A stretch of 64,000 nt of DNA from Dasypus novemcinctus (Eukaryota > Chordata > Mammalia > Cingulata > Dasypodidae): positions 10,764,940-10,828,939 of the forward strand of contig NC_080676.1 of the NCBI RefSeq assembly GCF_030445035.2. The letters are read 5' to 3'. The position numbers were made by a program, and so were the translations under genes. Positions 33,090-45,331 of this stretch are shown here, one piece after another; within the stretch, counting starts at the first letter, position 1, and each line of letters starts with the position of its first letter. The notes beneath the pieces are model-generated. The model was given only the letters and a program-made list of their open reading frames with translations. It was not told the DNA's origin and ran no database searches.

Positions 33090-33885
33090 ACTGTGACAGC
33101 TCCCTGTTTGGGATGAAATTCCAACACGTCAGCAGGGTCTGCGAGGTTCTTTATGATCTGGATCCTCCCTTCACTTTCAGTTTTACATCTGACCTCTCTT
33201 AATCTGTGCCACACAAAATCTTTAAATTTCCAGAGCTCTAATTAAACTTTCTCCATCTGGGTCTTAGGCTCAGCTCTTCCAGGAGAGTCCCTGAGACTGA
33301 TACCTGCCTAGCCTGTGCAGTACCCTTTCTTGTGTTCTTGTTACCCTGGTGTTGTGCTCCGGGATTCACTTGTCCGTCCCTCATCTACTAGACTTTATGG
33401 ACACTCAAGAGTAGGTCTTTTTTTTTTTTTTTAAAGATTTATTTGTTTATTTAATTTCCCCCCCTCCCCTGGTTGTCTGTTCTTGGTGTCTATTTGCTGC
33501 GTCTTGTTTCTTTGTCCGCTTCTGTTGTCGTCAGCGGCACGGGAAGTGTGGGCGGCGCCATTCCTGGGCAGGCTGCTCTTTCTTTTCACGCTGGGCGGCT
33601 TTCCTCATGGGCGCACTCCTTGCGCGTGGGGCTCCCCCATGCGGGGGACACCCTTGCGTGGCACGGCACTCCTTGCGCGCATCAGCGCTGCGCATGGCCA
33701 GCTCCACACGGGTCAAGGAGGCCCGGGGTTTGAACCGCGGACCTCCCATATGGTAGACGGACGCCCTAACCACTGGGCCAAAGTCCGTTTCCCAAGAGTA
33801 GGTCTTAATGTATTTGTAATCCCCATGTTTGTGCTAGGTCCTTAAGAGCTACCAATAAATAATAAATGAAGGCATGAATGAAAGA
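33090..33885 (+). mobile_element. L2 LINE 3' end, split by a SINE
   Basis: 'tctttatgatctggatcctccctt' to 'ccagagctctaattaaactttctcc', then after the SINE 'ttgtaatccccatgtttgtgctaggtcc' and 'caataaataataaatgaaggcatgaatgaaag', the typical L2 terminus. Confidence 0.65.
33420..33792 (-). mobile_element. Long DAS-type SINE, young subfamily
   Basis: Inserted in the L2. CAAGAGTAGGTCTT at 33406-33419 is repeated perfectly at 33793-33806. It differs from the copy at 25471 at only about a dozen sites by eye, mostly CpG. Confidence 0.93.
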
Positions 33886-33939
33886 ATATATTCATAAAAT
33901 TATACATATTTGATGTAAAATCTGGACTATAAAATCTAA

Positions 33940-34100
33940 GCCTTATAGTATAATAAAGTGGCCAAGAGTGTAAATTTGCAATCAGACTACTGTGTAGATA
34001 AGACTTACCTACCCGATAGGTAGGGCTATGAGGATTAAATGAGGTAATCTATGTAAACCATTTAGAACTTTGGAATGGGACATAGGAAGTACCTACTAAT
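33940..34100 (+). repeat. MIR SINE fragment
   Basis: 'ggctatgaggattaaatgaggtaatctatgtaaaccatttagaac' is MIR 3' sequence. Confidence 0.65.
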
Positions 34101-35400
34101 TGGCAGCTATATTTATTGATTGATCTTACATTTAGGGACTCAGTGAAAAACGACTGAAATTCCTAAAGCTGTAGGAATCAGTGATTCCATAAAGCATGAG
34201 AAAGTTTTAAAGGCAACCATTTTCCAAGATGAAGGAGTTTAACTGAGATTACCCCTCTATGAGAGCTGACTGTTCGCAGGGGCATCACAGACGGTGAGCT
34301 TCAGTTTATATTAAGCAAAACTTCTGCTCAATAGGCCTTTTTTAAAAACTGGAATGATTTGACTGACTGCTGTCTCAGAAAGTGGTTGTTGCTAAGAGGT
34401 TGCACTAGAGATCAGCAGGTCCTCATTTGCCCAGATTCTCTAGAAGTTGTCAACTCAAGAGAAGCTACCCAGCAGGGGCAGCCCTTTCTCAAGGTGATTG
34501 TCCCTCCCCTTCGACTCCTACAAAGCATGAATAAGCAAAGACGACTCCTACAAAGCATGAATAAGCAAAGACGTAGATCCCCACGTAGATCACATAGATC
34601 CCCATGGCCTCACGGAGAAGGGACGGAGAATGAATTGGAGAATAACACTGTGATAAAGGCTCAGTTCCCAAGAGGCCTGATTGTACTTCTTGAATATTCT
34701 TGTAATTGTCCATATTCTTACCAACAAACTCTCTTTGCTGAAGCTAGCTTGGGTAGGTTTTGGTATGTTTAACTAAATGATTTTCAAGCAAAAAAAATTG
34801 GTACCAAGACCAGGCCCCTGTGAGGCTATAGAGTTGGAGTGGAGAGGGATGGTGACTGAGAATTTCAGTGTGGAAAGCTGGCGATCTGGGGGAATGAAGG
34901 GAGGAGCTAGGTAGGTCTTCACTAGTAGTCTTAGATCACATGCCTCCTGCTGGATCAAGGTGGTCAAATTAGTTTCAGAATGTGATCACTCCTCCTGAAT
35001 TGAGTAGAGTACAACAGGAGAGACGATCTCAAGTTTATAGTGTAGAGATGGAAACAGACATAGCAGGAAGAGGTTTTCTTCTCTCTTTGTCCCCTTCCTT
35101 CCAACTCCTTCCACTCCTCCCATAGAGATATTTTGGTAAATGAACACATCAGAGTTATACAGTGAGACACGGTCAAGATTAGCAAAGTTTGTTAGTCTAG
35201 AAAATTCCCCAATTTTATGAATAGAATTAAAGCCTCCTCCTACATGGCTCTGTAAGAATCTGCCCTTGCATGGTAAAAAAATATAGAAGGGATCATAGGA
35301 GGGAAAAAAAGAGGGCAATAGAAAGAGAAGATGCCCCTAGATGCCCAAGTAAGGTACAGGGATAGATGAACTGGAAGGTGGTGGGAGACTCAGTGGTATT
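34101..35400. other. Unassigned intergenic DNA with a 30-bp tandem duplication
   Basis: Two identical 30-bp units starting 'cgactcctacaaagcatgaa' lie head to tail at 34512-34571. No gene recognised. The plus-strand 137-codon frame across it has no known motif. Confidence 0.5.
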
Positions 35401-36040
35401 TGGCACCATCCAAGTGTTACTGGATTTTATGTAGGTTCTTGGCTATGCTGCAGGAATGAATTTCAAGAGCACGCCAGGTGAGTTAGGTCAGTAATTTATT
35501 CAGGTAGGGTGGGAAGAGAAATGGGAGAAAATAACAGAGCAGGGGTTGAGGATGGGGATGAAAAGGGATGAAGAGGGGTGATTTACAAGCTACAATTCCC
35601 CATTAGAGATTATAAATCCCCAGGTTTACTTGCGTGGCCATGTGGCAGAGGAAAAGTGGCAAGGGTGGTGCACAGAGGACAGGAACGAGAGGCAAGAGAG
35701 CAGGGCGAGAACATGCTCAGCCTTGCAGTTTGCTTTATAAACTATTAATTATTCCACTCCTTTGCTAATGGCAGGGGAGGGGCTCCAGCTCTTTGCTGTT
35801 TTGATTGATCACCCCACCCATCAATCCCCTAGTGAGAACCCAATGATAAAGTCTCTAGGGAACATCTGGGGCTTTTCCTTGCTCCCAGAAGAAGTCTTTG
35901 TTCTGGATAGCAGAATCTTGGGGGTGGGGGTCTTCCAGCAGCCGTTGTGGGGGTTACTGATGTCCACATGGACTTTTTCCAGGTTCCAGATCGTCTATTT
36001 AAATTCCCTATCTTAGTAGCCTGCTTTACAAGGACCTTGG
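35400..36040 (-). repeat. Possible antisense LTR-like repeat
   Basis: Composition and wording ('cagcagccgttgtgg', 'ctttgctaatggcagggg', 'ccccacccatcaatcccctag') resemble a decayed LTR. No second copy in the window. Confidence 0.28.
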
Positions 36041-36124
36041 GAGTGTCTGAGATGCAGCTAATAGATCTGAATATACACATAAGTCATTATGACTATTAAA
36101 ATTTTTAAAGTTCCTACTATGTAT

Positions 36125-36315
36125 ATAGTGCTTTCACACAAATTAACCACATAAAGAATGTTTTCTTCCTTTAGGACATGAATAAACTGAGGCTTAGACC
36201 TTACATAACTTGCCAATGCTAATATAATGACTTATTTACAGTTAGTAAGAGGTAGAGCTAGGATCTGAATGGCAGCTGTTTAAGTCTACCAACTACGTGG
36301 TCTCTGTTTACTCTA
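36125..36315 (-). repeat. MIR SINE fragment, antisense
   Basis: 'acatgaataaactgaggcttagacc', 'acttgccaatgc', 'agtaagaggtagagctaggatctgaa' is the complement of a MIR. Confidence 0.7.
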
Positions 36316-36440
36316 GATGACATAGTATCAAGAAACAGATATAAAAGGATATAGGGTTTAAATGAATACCACAATGTTTCTATTTTTTTATATGGATGCA
36401 AATATACAAGAACAAACAGCTACAAAATCATTCTCAAGTC

Positions 36441-36446
36441 TTTAAT
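36441..36446 (-). terminator. XRN1: Candidate XRN1 polyadenylation signal
   Basis: Minus-strand ATTAAA, followed in the transcript direction by a U/GU-rich stretch at about 36380-36415. Chosen because the repeat-poor block ends here; other A-rich hexamers upstream could also be used. Confidence 0.35.
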
Positions 36447-39400
36447 TAAAATCCATAAAATATTTAACATGTATAGATTAAACTCTTTCAGTGACTCATA
36501 TTTTAAAATCCTTTTGCACAGCATTTTGAGGCTAACTTCATGCTAGATATCTACAAATGTACAACTTAACACAAAAATACATTCGGAGTCCATTCCAATG
36601 CAAGTTTAAAACTCTTACTTGGCAGACAAACAATGCAAAGATATTTAAAAAACAAAAACTACAAAATGAGCACATAAAGTCTTCCCTTTTGAATTTTTAA
36701 TAAAATACTGCTCTGTAAAAGATTTAATGAAAAATTCCAGTTACTTATAAAATAGTTATATATGTGAGAAAAGCAATGAATCAAGATATATATATTTATG
36801 TATGAATTAAACTTAATTATACTATTTAAATAAAGAAAATGTTGAACACTTTGATGATGCAACACACCATCTACTACTCATATATCAAAATAGATGAAAA
36901 TATTAAAAGAAGCAATCGGTTGTCAAGCAAAAGAAAATGTAAGATACTTCTGTGTGGGAGAAGGACTTAACTGTAAAGAAAAGAAAGAACTAAAAGAACC
37001 TAAGTAAACTGTGGACCAAATTCTCACTCCTAATAGTTCATAGAAATGGTATGAGAATTCGGCTTCTAGTTAGTTGCTAAAACATCTAACACAACTTAAT
37101 TACTTGGCCTGGGCAATTTAATAGTATACCAATAGCAATGGTATAATTTTCAGAGGTCTAACTATGTAAAAATGTATCTATTGGAAACTACAGTCTCCTT
37201 CACAAATTGCACTTGAGATGGCTGAATGCATTGATTAAGCAAGGCATTATTATTTGTTAATGGCACACAAACACACATACAGACACACAAATGCATAAGC
37301 AGCAATGGATTGTTGACACTCTGAACTACTAAAACTATTTCTTCACCTTTTCTTTTTCTAAAAGCAGGGTCTGTGATGTGGGACTTATTAATTCAAGTGA
37401 ACAGTGAAACCTAGCGCCTGCGTGTATGTTTTGTCCTGTTCCTGGAGACCTGATTTTACACTTTAACCTGTCTAGTCTTGTTTCACTGACAAAGCTTACA
37501 AAATATATAAAGAATACTGACAGTTCGAGTACTACTGTTATTTTGGAAAAATGACAAGTGAGCTTCTATGATTCATTCCTTTTTAGGTGGAGAATGTCTT
37601 CCCTTCACACCCATTTCCTTCTAATAAATCAATTCCCTTCTACAGTAAAAATACAAGTTGGAAGCAAGATGATACTAAGAAATATAGCAAGCTCAAAGAG
37701 CTGGGAATTCGTGTAACAATTGTTTTTTAAAAGATGTTCTAAATAAGGAAAGTATGCTAGAACTTCAATGGAGAGTTGGGCATTTCTAGCTATCTCATAT
37801 CACCATGAAAATGTATGGTTTATCAATACAAATAGATGACTTAAAAAGTAAATAAAAAAAGGCCCTGCTGCTTATCTAGTTCTTTGAGATGGAAAGACAT
37901 TTTGCACTCTTAAAAAACAGGAATTAGACATACCTTATTTAACTATTTCCTTCTTCCAACTTTCTCTCTCTCTGCCCCTCCCCTTAAAACAAAGAATCTA
38001 GATTAGTTTGGAAGTATCAGTCCAAACCAAAGCAAATACCTGATCACAGAAGAGCCAAATAAATAACAAAAACTTGCATCGAAGTTCTTCATCATACCCC
38101 CTATTGCACACACCCCCACCAACAGGGAAAACAAACAAAAACCAACTCCAATCTTTTCTACTTATCCCCATGAAAAGCTAGGATATTTAAAAATTGAAAC
38201 AGGGATTACATAGAGGCAAATTTAATTTTTTACATAACTGAGTCTCAGATGTTTAAAACTTTAGTCAACATGGTGTTCAAATTAATACATTCTATCTGTC
38301 AAATTATAAAACAGATATGAACAGGTAACGTAGCAACTGTGAAAAAAAAAGACACTGGAAAGATTACTCTTCAAAATTCACTTAATTTGCTAAATATATA
38401 TATATAGAATGAGAATAATGAGAAACAATATTTCATTAAGGAAGGGAAGGTTTAAGTAGATTTAACTACTGAAGTTATGTGGAAATATGAAGAAATTTGG
38501 AGAATCTGCTCTTTTGCAGTTTTTGCAAAAAGTCCAAAGCACATTAAACATTGAAGGGACATAATTCTAACTTCTGGGGGTGGTCTGAGTCTGCTTCATA
38601 TAAAAGGGGAAAACAGTAAGCTTCCCAAAGTGCGACTGTTCTTCAGAGATGCACTAGCCTCCACCAGGCCTGACCATTAAGGGATCCAGCTGACTTCAGA
38701 TCACCGCGAGCTAAGAACAGCCTCTGCCTCGGAGTCCTTCACAGAGAGCGCCCCCCTCCCCTTAATTTCGGGCCTGTATTTGGATAGGTCTACAAGGGGA
38801 AAAGAATATGGAAGGAGGCCTGGACACTATCTAGCCAGCATGAGTTCTCTCCTATATTTCAGTCTCTCTTCAATTGAAAAAAAAATGAATGAAAAGAAAA
38901 TTTTCTTTTCACTGCCTATCCATGTAGAATTGTTAGTTGGTTTTTCTAGAGTACTGGGAAAGTATCCTTAAGGGTTCAGTGTCACTGTGCTTCCTGAAAT
39001 TTCTCTCAGAGTTTTCAGAAGATGGCATGTGCTCCTTCCTCTGTGCTCTAAAACAGATGTGTACCACACACTGTTCATAGACCTGTCACACAGCTGAAAG
39101 GTGATGAGTGAAGCAATTCTTGAAAGCTGGAGTTGGTGCAGTCTTGTGAGATGAATATTATTTAAGATGTGGTAAAAGGTTACTATAGTTACAATTACAA
39201 TTTAATTTTTTTCCCTGTAATTCCCATAATAGACGTTTCCTTTTAAAACAAATAGAATAAATCCATACATTTGAAAGCCAAGAATGATGTATGATATTTA
39301 GAAGTTTGGCTGTGGGGAGTTAGAAGAGGTTTATCAGGCAATGAGAATAAACACTGGGAATTACTTTATCTCATTACTCAAAACCCTATTACAGATCAAC

Positions 39401-40654
39401 AAATTTCCAACAAAGAAATGCTGGGAACCAATGAACATCTGAACCTAGGAAATTAATAAAATAAAATCACAGAAACTTCCATGACTATAATAAATGACAA
39501 ATAATGAGCAAGTATCCTGGCTAATATTTAGAGAAACTCTGAAATCAGTGTTAGAGAATGGAATCCATTTAATTTAATATCAGCATTAAAAAAATAGACT
39601 ACTTTAGGACTCATGGTAGAGCTTTCTATGAGCAAATGAAATTGGGTAGAACAATAAGAATCTTCAATAAAGATAGTGGTTCTCACTTTAAAAAAGTATG
39701 ATAACTTACTGCCTTAAAAATATAAGTATATCACAAAAACTAAAGGATAAATATATATATATAAAACTCAGGCCCTGGTTCCATTAAGAAATTTTCACAA
39801 ATTCTAAAATAATTTCAACAGCCACAGCCTGAACAACACACACCCACACCTGACATGCAAAGACAAAATGGCAGAGTCACTGAGCAATTTAGCAAAAAGC
39901 TTTAACAGGCATCACAAAGTGACTGATGATTGTGTTTGTATTATGGCACACCTTGGAATTTAAAAAATATAATTTCATCAGTCCCAGGAAGCACTACACA
40001 TGGACCAAAGTGAAGCTCTGATATATGTTAAGTATACAGGTAAAAAGCTATACAAAAGAATTACACAATTTGTTTCAATTAACAACATGATTAATATTTT
40101 GTAGTTTATTCTATTAGAAGAGTAATTTGTAATCAATGTACCCTGTAGATTTTGAAACTTAATTTTATAAGAAATTACTAATGCTGGTTTTTGAAAAATC
40201 TAAAAAAAAAATACTCAAATCTAGATTGCTATTTATAGTTCTAAGCAGTTGGATGAAATATTTTGATCAGTATTTTAAAGTTGCTTTGGTACAAAATGTG
40301 AATAAAGCAAAACTGGCAGCACCACAACAAGTGTGATCCTTTCACAGCAGGTATAAAGGACCCTCAGAGACAATGGAACATAAATTAAAATACATATAAA
40401 TAACATCCATTCTTCTGATAATTTTGTTACATAATTAAAAAGCAAAATAAAATCCACATTCAATAAATTATATTTGAGGCCAAATTTTCATGCTTCATTT
40501 AATCATCCCTCAAAGACAGCATACAAAATGCTTATTATTATTGCTAATATGATGTCTAAAATTCATTGCTCAGGATGCGTCTAATGATGAGTCCAGTGGT
40601 TACAGTGGTATATTTTAATTCTTAGACCACTGATGTTTTAATTTATAGCCTTTT

Positions 40655-40745
40655 TTTTTTTTACTTTATTGAGGTATAACTGATGTAAAATAAACTGCAC
40701 ATATTTAAAATGTACATTTGATAGTCTTTTAACGTGAAAAGTGCC
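40655..40745 (-). mobile_element. LINE-1 3' UTR scrap within the XRN1 3' UTR
   Basis: 'ttactttattgaggtataactgatgtaaaataaactgcacatatttaaaatgtac' is the complement of a standard old LINE-1 3' terminus. Confidence 0.72.
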
Positions 40746-40880
40746 CAACTAAAATATTTAAACTTTTCAATTCAAACATATTATCTTAAAATAGTACATT
40801 TTAATTTTTGAGACATAGATATGGACTTATAAAAAGGGGTGTGGAAAGGAAAAAAATTAATTTAATACCAAGTACCAAAT

Positions 40881-41183
40881 TTATTCAGAAGGTTTAGAAA
40901 CGCCAAAATTGACAGCTAGTTTTCTTGGTTTTCTCCTTGAAGAGGAACTTGGTGTTGACTTATGAGACACAACACGGCCTTGGGAGGCAGATTCAACTTG
41001 AAAAGAAGATTCGGCCTGAGTACTCTGAGGAGACTTTAAGGAAGCTGAAGAACTCTCCTGTGGAATCACTTTGGTGACATTGGAAGACCCTGGCTGGCTA
41101 GTCTGAAGTGGGGGAGCTTGACAAGAACTCTGGGCTTCCTTATTTTCAAAGTTCTTTTTGTTCGCAACTCTTTTTTTAGTAAC
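40881..41183 (-). CDS. XRN1: XRN1 last coding exon
   Basis: XRN1 is the main cytoplasmic 5'-3' exoribonuclease. It degrades decapped mRNA and 5'-monophosphate fragments in the general, nonsense-mediated and microRNA decay routes. This exon encodes the final 100 residues, beginning VTKKRVANKKNFENKEAQS and ending RKLAVNFGVSKPSE, which I recognise as the vertebrate XRN1 carboxyl terminus, then TAA at 40881-40883. It is basic and serine-rich, with no folded domain. In vertebrates the extreme tail binds the decapping scaffold EDC4 (family knowledge). The acceptor is ttaaag|GTTACT at 41183, phase 0. The exon is in frame with the one upstream. Confidence 0.95.
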   Translation of the reverse strand, partial: VTKKRVANKKNFENKEAQSSCQAPPLQTSQPGSSNVTKVIPQESSSASLKSPQSTQAESSFQVESASQGRVVSHKSTPSSSSRRKPRKLAVNFGVSKPSE

Positions 41184-41631
41184 CTTTAAGGAATAAAAGT
41201 ATCATTAATTAACAAGATAGCATAAAAAAATCTAGCATCAGAAAATACCAAAAATTGTGTTGCAAATATTTTTCAATCATTGTGACTTTCACTTATAATA
41301 TGCAGACCAGATTTTAGTAACTCAGAGAAGAATTTTGTTACAAATAAAATATTAAAAGAACTGTCCATAATTTAAAAATAAAGTGAATTTACATTGCTGA
41401 TTTTAAATCACTTTATGTTAGAAAAGCATTGTTATTTTCTAGAGTGACCATTATTTATTAGAACACAAAGTCAGAGAATAGGTACCAGGTCAGACTTGTT
41501 AACACTAAATTTGCAGCACCCAGGTAAAAATTGGACTTCTAAGTTGACACTGAATACATAACTACTGAATAAACAAATTCTGATCAGCAGTCTTAGAGCA
41601 TTTGAAAAATAATTCTTTATCCAGGTCTTAC

Positions 41632-41795
41632 CTGCAGAGGTATGAATTGATGATGCACACGACCTGGCATTCCCCTGTCCGTCGGTATAGTCCCAGAATA
41701 TGAAGTATGATGGAAGGGCTTTGCCCCAGAAACTGGCACTGGTGGTACCCATGGCATTGAGCCAAAGAGATGAGATGATGAAGGCATCATATTAG
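41632..41795 (-). CDS. XRN1: XRN1 coding exon (tail)
   Basis: 164 bp between acceptor ..aacag|CT (41795) and donor CTGCAG|gtaagacc (41632). It reads NMMPSSSHLFGSMPW to HHQFIPLQ, proline/serine/histidine-rich tail sequence. It starts with two bases completing an alanine codon split with the preceding 39-bp exon and ends in phase 0. It belongs to the disordered carboxyl region with no enzymatic residues. Confidence 0.93.
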
Positions 41796-42039
41796 CTGTT
41801 AAAAACCATGGAAAATTTCTCTTACATGTAAAACATGATCATCAAAGCACTGAAATCTGAAATTTAAGACCCCCTCTGTCAGTTTTTTGTTTTTGTTTTT
41901 TTATCTTTGGCAAAAGGGTTACACTAAACCTATAAGTACTATTTTTGACCACAGGAGCCTCCTGCTTAGAACTGTAAACTGTCTACAGAAAACAATTTAT
42001 CATTATGTCGTCTGGCCTGCAAAGTCCAATAGTACCACA

Positions 42040-42165
42040 TACAGTATAAGGCAAACACTAGGAAACCAAGAAATTTGTGTGACCTGTTTTATTGCGATAT
42101 TTGCTTTATTGCAGTGGTCTGGGACTCAACTCACAATATTGCTGAAGTATGCCTGTACTGACATA
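42040..42165 (+). mobile_element. Tigger/mariner-type DNA transposon scrap
   Basis: 'gacctgttttattgcgatatttgctttattgcagtggtctgg' and 'aatattgctgaagtatgcctgta' match a common pan-mammalian Tigger-like end. In an XRN1 intron. Confidence 0.5.
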
Positions 42166-42272
42166 AGCCTTAGGAATATTTGCAATTGTATTAAAAAATA
42201 ATAAAAGGGCCATGAAACTGTTCTTCGTGGGAGAAAGCTTGGACCCAAAGAGAAAAATCTTAAGGATCTTAC

Positions 42273-42311
42273 CTGCCCCCAATGCTAAGTTGTTTCCATA
42301 GTGATCCCAGC
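42273..42311 (-). CDS. XRN1: XRN1 micro-exon
   Basis: 39 bp reading GWDHYGNNLALGA, between acceptor ttatag|GC (42311) and donor GGCAG|gtaagatc (42273). Both ends split glycine/alanine codons in phase with neighbours. At this size it could be skipped without breaking the frame, since the neighbouring exons share the same phase, so alternative splicing is possible. Confidence 0.92.
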
Positions 42312-42540
42312 CTATAAAAAAATCAAACAAGGTGAAGTCCTGAAATCTGACCACTTTAATATAACATATAGAATCTTTCTTTCTCCTATTGCAATATTTG
42401 TAATTTAAGGACTTTTTTTCCATGTATATTTTGTTTCTTATTTTGTGTGGGAAATTTGAAAATACAGAGACTCCTGGGCAGGGTCTCAGACTTGGTGAGT
42501 CAGACTCTCTGGGGGACACAGGAGTCTTAATTTTTAACAA

Positions 42541-42958
42541 ATTTCTCTCCCCTTCCCCCCCCACCCTGGTTGTCTGTTCTCTGTGTCTATTTGCTGCATC
42601 TTCTTTGTCCGCTTCTGCTGTTGTCAGCGGCACGGGAATCTGTGTGCTGTTGTCAGCGGCACGGGAATCTGTGTTTCTTTTTGTTGCGTCATCTTGTTGT
42701 GTCAGCTCTCCATGTGGGCGGCACCATTCCTGGGCAGGCTGCACTTTCCTTCGGGTTGGGCGGCTCTCCTTATGGGGCGCACTCCTTGCACATGGGGCTC
42801 CCCTACGCGGGGGACACCCCTGCGTGGCAGGGCACTCCTTGCGCGCATCAGCACTGCGCACAGGCCAGCTCCACATGGGTCAAGGAGGCCTGGGGTTTGC
42901 ACCGCGGACCTCCCATGTGGTAGGCGGACGCCCTAACCACTGGGCCAAGTCCGCATCC
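42541..42958 (-). mobile_element. Long DAS-type SINE with internal duplication
   Basis: Antisense head 'accactgggccaagtccgcatcc' at the right. The segment 'ctgttgtcagcggcacgggaatctgtgt' occurs twice in a row at about 42618-42674. In an XRN1 intron. Confidence 0.9.
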
Positions 42959-43084
42959 TAGATTCATTTTTGAAAGTGAAGCAGTCACATTAGATTTTGC
43001 TAGTTGTGGTGAACTTACTATCTTGAACTATATGAAAATATCAGATTCATTATGATATAAAAATTTAATGGCAAACGTTGTTAG

Positions 43085-43260
43085 TCCAAGGGGTGCCAGC
43101 GTAGCACAGTATGGGCTTTAAAACCAAAGAGACTAGGATTTTCGAACAATAGTTCTGCTACTTGTAATTACCTTTTGCTGAAGCTATACAACCCAGTAGC
43201 TTCTTAAGAAAGGGTTCATGAGAGGTAAACTTGCATGTTTATAAATGCTACCCTTTCACT
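43085..43260 (+). repeat. MIR-like fragment
   Basis: 'gtagcacagtatgggctttaaaaccaaagagactaggattttcgaac' and 'gttctgctacttgtaatta' resemble a decayed MIR. Confidence 0.4.
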
Positions 43261-43379
43261 AGATTCAGAATTCGGCCAGAGAGAGAAATATAAGATAAAA
43301 ATAATCATTCAGGATTTTGAGGCATTGAATGCTCAGCTGCTTTCTAGCTTCTAGATACTATTAAACAGTGAATGCCATT

Positions 43380-43980
43380 CTGATTCTTGATCTTTTATAT
43401 TCTTTTTTTTCCTCTTCTTTGGAGCTCTTAGGACCACTGGTATTCTCAATTTCAAGGCAGTCTGGGTCTCTTTATTTATTATGAGAAGCATTTGGTGGGT
43501 CCTTTAAATTTAGAAAGAAAGAGTGTTCTTCAGTTCTAGGAAGTTTTCTTATATAATTTCTTTGGTATTTTCATCCCTTCCATTATCTCTTGTCTCTTTT
43601 TCTGGAACTCCCACACATGGGTGTGGGACCTCTGCATTACTCCTCTAAATATCTCTTCTTACTTATTTTCCAGTTTTTACCTTGTTCCTCATCCTAAGAT
43701 TTCCTTGGCTTTGCTAGGGCTTTATGTATTGAATTTTTAAATTCTGACTCAACAATTCTAATTATTGGTATTATTATTTTTTCATAAAATATTGTTCTTA
43801 TTTTTGGTTGTGATACTGTTTTATTTAACTGAGGATATTAATGACAGCTTTCTTTGAAGTTTTCTTATTTCCTACATTTATCTCTGTTTCCAGGTCCCTT
43901 TTTATCTCTCATTTTGGGTTCTTTCACTTCACAGAATTTCTTTAAGTATCTAGAGATCTCTCACAATTTAGTACCTGTTT
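43380..43980 (-). mobile_element. Antisense LINE-1 fragment in XRN1 intron
   Basis: 'ttctttggtattttcatcccttccattatctcttgtctctttttctggaactcccacacatgggtgtgggacct' parallels 58430-58540 and is typical complemented LINE-1. Confidence 0.5.
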
Positions 43981-45028
43981 ACATTAAAGAGTAAGTCACT
44001 AAAACTGCGACCAGAAGCAGTATATATATGGAGAGGGAACAAGTCTAGGTGACTTGAGGTTTTCCATCTAGGATGACTGGGTAGCAAGCCAGCCTTTTGG
44101 TTGGGACACCCTACAAAATCAGAACATCTTTTCTTTGGAGGTCAATGAATTTCTGAAAAGAACCATGACTCAATTTCCTTTCTGGAGGTAGGGTTATGGC
44201 TGGCTACAATCTGGAAATAGGACGGGGAAAGGAAACTTTACCTAAATATTGTTTTTCAGCCTTTAACCAAATTCTCTACTATATGCTGTCCAGAAGATAT
44301 ATGTCCAGTCTGTTAACTAAGGAGACAATTGCCTGGCTGAATACAGGAGGCACCTGGGATGGTCCCATCACTCTACATACACACTGTCAGTAAATCTTTC
44401 TCATTTTTGCCTTCCCTGACAGCTTCTGATAGCTTCAAGTTCTGAGAGGTTTCTACTTTTATAATCCTTTATTATTATGTTTAATGGAGATTGGGCAAGG
44501 AGAAGAGATAACTGCTTAATGTAAATTAACTTTATTTAATTAGCATTATTAACTAACCTTTCAAATATATGTAATGAAAACTACATACACAAAGCTCCTG
44601 GAATAATATCTGGCATAGATTAGATACCAATAAACTGTAACCCCTAAGGATAATACTCAGAAAAATAATTTTAAATGAAAAAAAAAAAGTCATTGCTTGA
44701 AAACAATAATGACTAAGAGATGGAGAAGTCACTGCTATCAGGAAAAAGACTGCATAATAAAAAATGTTTAAATTAACAACACTTAGAATTATAAAATGTT
44801 AACTTAAACTGGCAACAAAGAACCACCCTACTCTATCCATGCTAGTGACTGTAAGAGGGGAACGGTGTTTTTAGATGAATCTGCAGGACCTGGCTTTAGG
44901 TTACTTCTCATAATTCCTTCCCAAATTCCTAGACATTTGTATGATTTTTTTGGTTGCCTCTAAATGACGCTTCTAAAAATAAGAACCTTCTAAAAATGAC
45001 AAATATTTAAAAAAACAAAATATCTTAC
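43981..45028. other. XRN1 intron, nothing further recognised
   Basis: No additional repeat or exon could be assigned in this part of the intron. Confidence 0.4.
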
Positions 45029-45122
45029 CCGTTGGTTGGGGAAATACTGGAGGAATGGTTCCAGGTGGTACAGCAGGAGGATAATTTGGAAATACTGGTG
45101 GAGACAAAGGGCCTAAGGAGCT
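45029..45122 (-). CDS. XRN1: XRN1 coding exon (proline-rich)
   Basis: 94 bp encoding a proline-rich run with PPVFPNYPPAVPPGTIPPVF. Acceptor ttcatag|AG at 45122, donor ACGG|gtaaga at 45029. The beginning appears about three residues shorter than the human protein as I remember it. Such proline-rich stretches in XRN1 tails are considered protein-binding. Confidence 0.92.
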
Positions 45123-45217
45123 CTATGAAAGTATTTAAAAGTTATAAGACAATGCAATAAAAGTACTCTATATAGAATAATAAAAAATTTAATAGAGAAG
45201 TCATGGGCAGTTCTTAC

Positions 45218-45331
45218 CAATTGCTGTAAAGCAAAAAATGCAGCTTTCTCCTTAGCTTCATTTTCAGAGTGGCACTGTGGCCCACGTACTAGTAAGCCAT
45301 TAGATAATTTTACCTGGCAAACTGTCATTGT
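45218..45331 (-). CDS. XRN1: XRN1 coding exon (conserved tail segment)
   Basis: 114 bp, exactly 38 codons, phase 0 at both ends. Reads TMTVCQVKLSNGLLVRGPQC then HSENEAKEKAAFFALQQL, a well-conserved tail block resembling a small double-stranded-RNA-binding-like fold. Acceptor ttcgtag|ACA, donor CAATTG|gtaag. One of the most diagnostic XRN1 segments in the window. Confidence 0.95.

Larger units (their letters stand above)
36420..40880 (-). other. XRN1: XRN1 3' untranslated region (predicted extent)
   Basis: About 4.4 kb directly after the XRN1 stop codon. It is AT-rich and unusually poor in repeats compared with the sequence on both sides, consistent with a constrained 3' UTR. Only one LINE-1 scrap (40655-40745) was seen. 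Many TAAAT words on the plus strand correspond to AUUUA in the transcript. The distal end is placed at an ATTAAA near 36441-36446 where repeats begin again; it is an inference. Confidence 0.6.

Noticed and set aside
42106..42876. 256-codon minus-strand frame as a novel protein
   Set aside because: It is a chance fusion of SINE antisense sequence, intron and the XRN1 micro-exon region; the true exon is only 39 bp in the proper phase.
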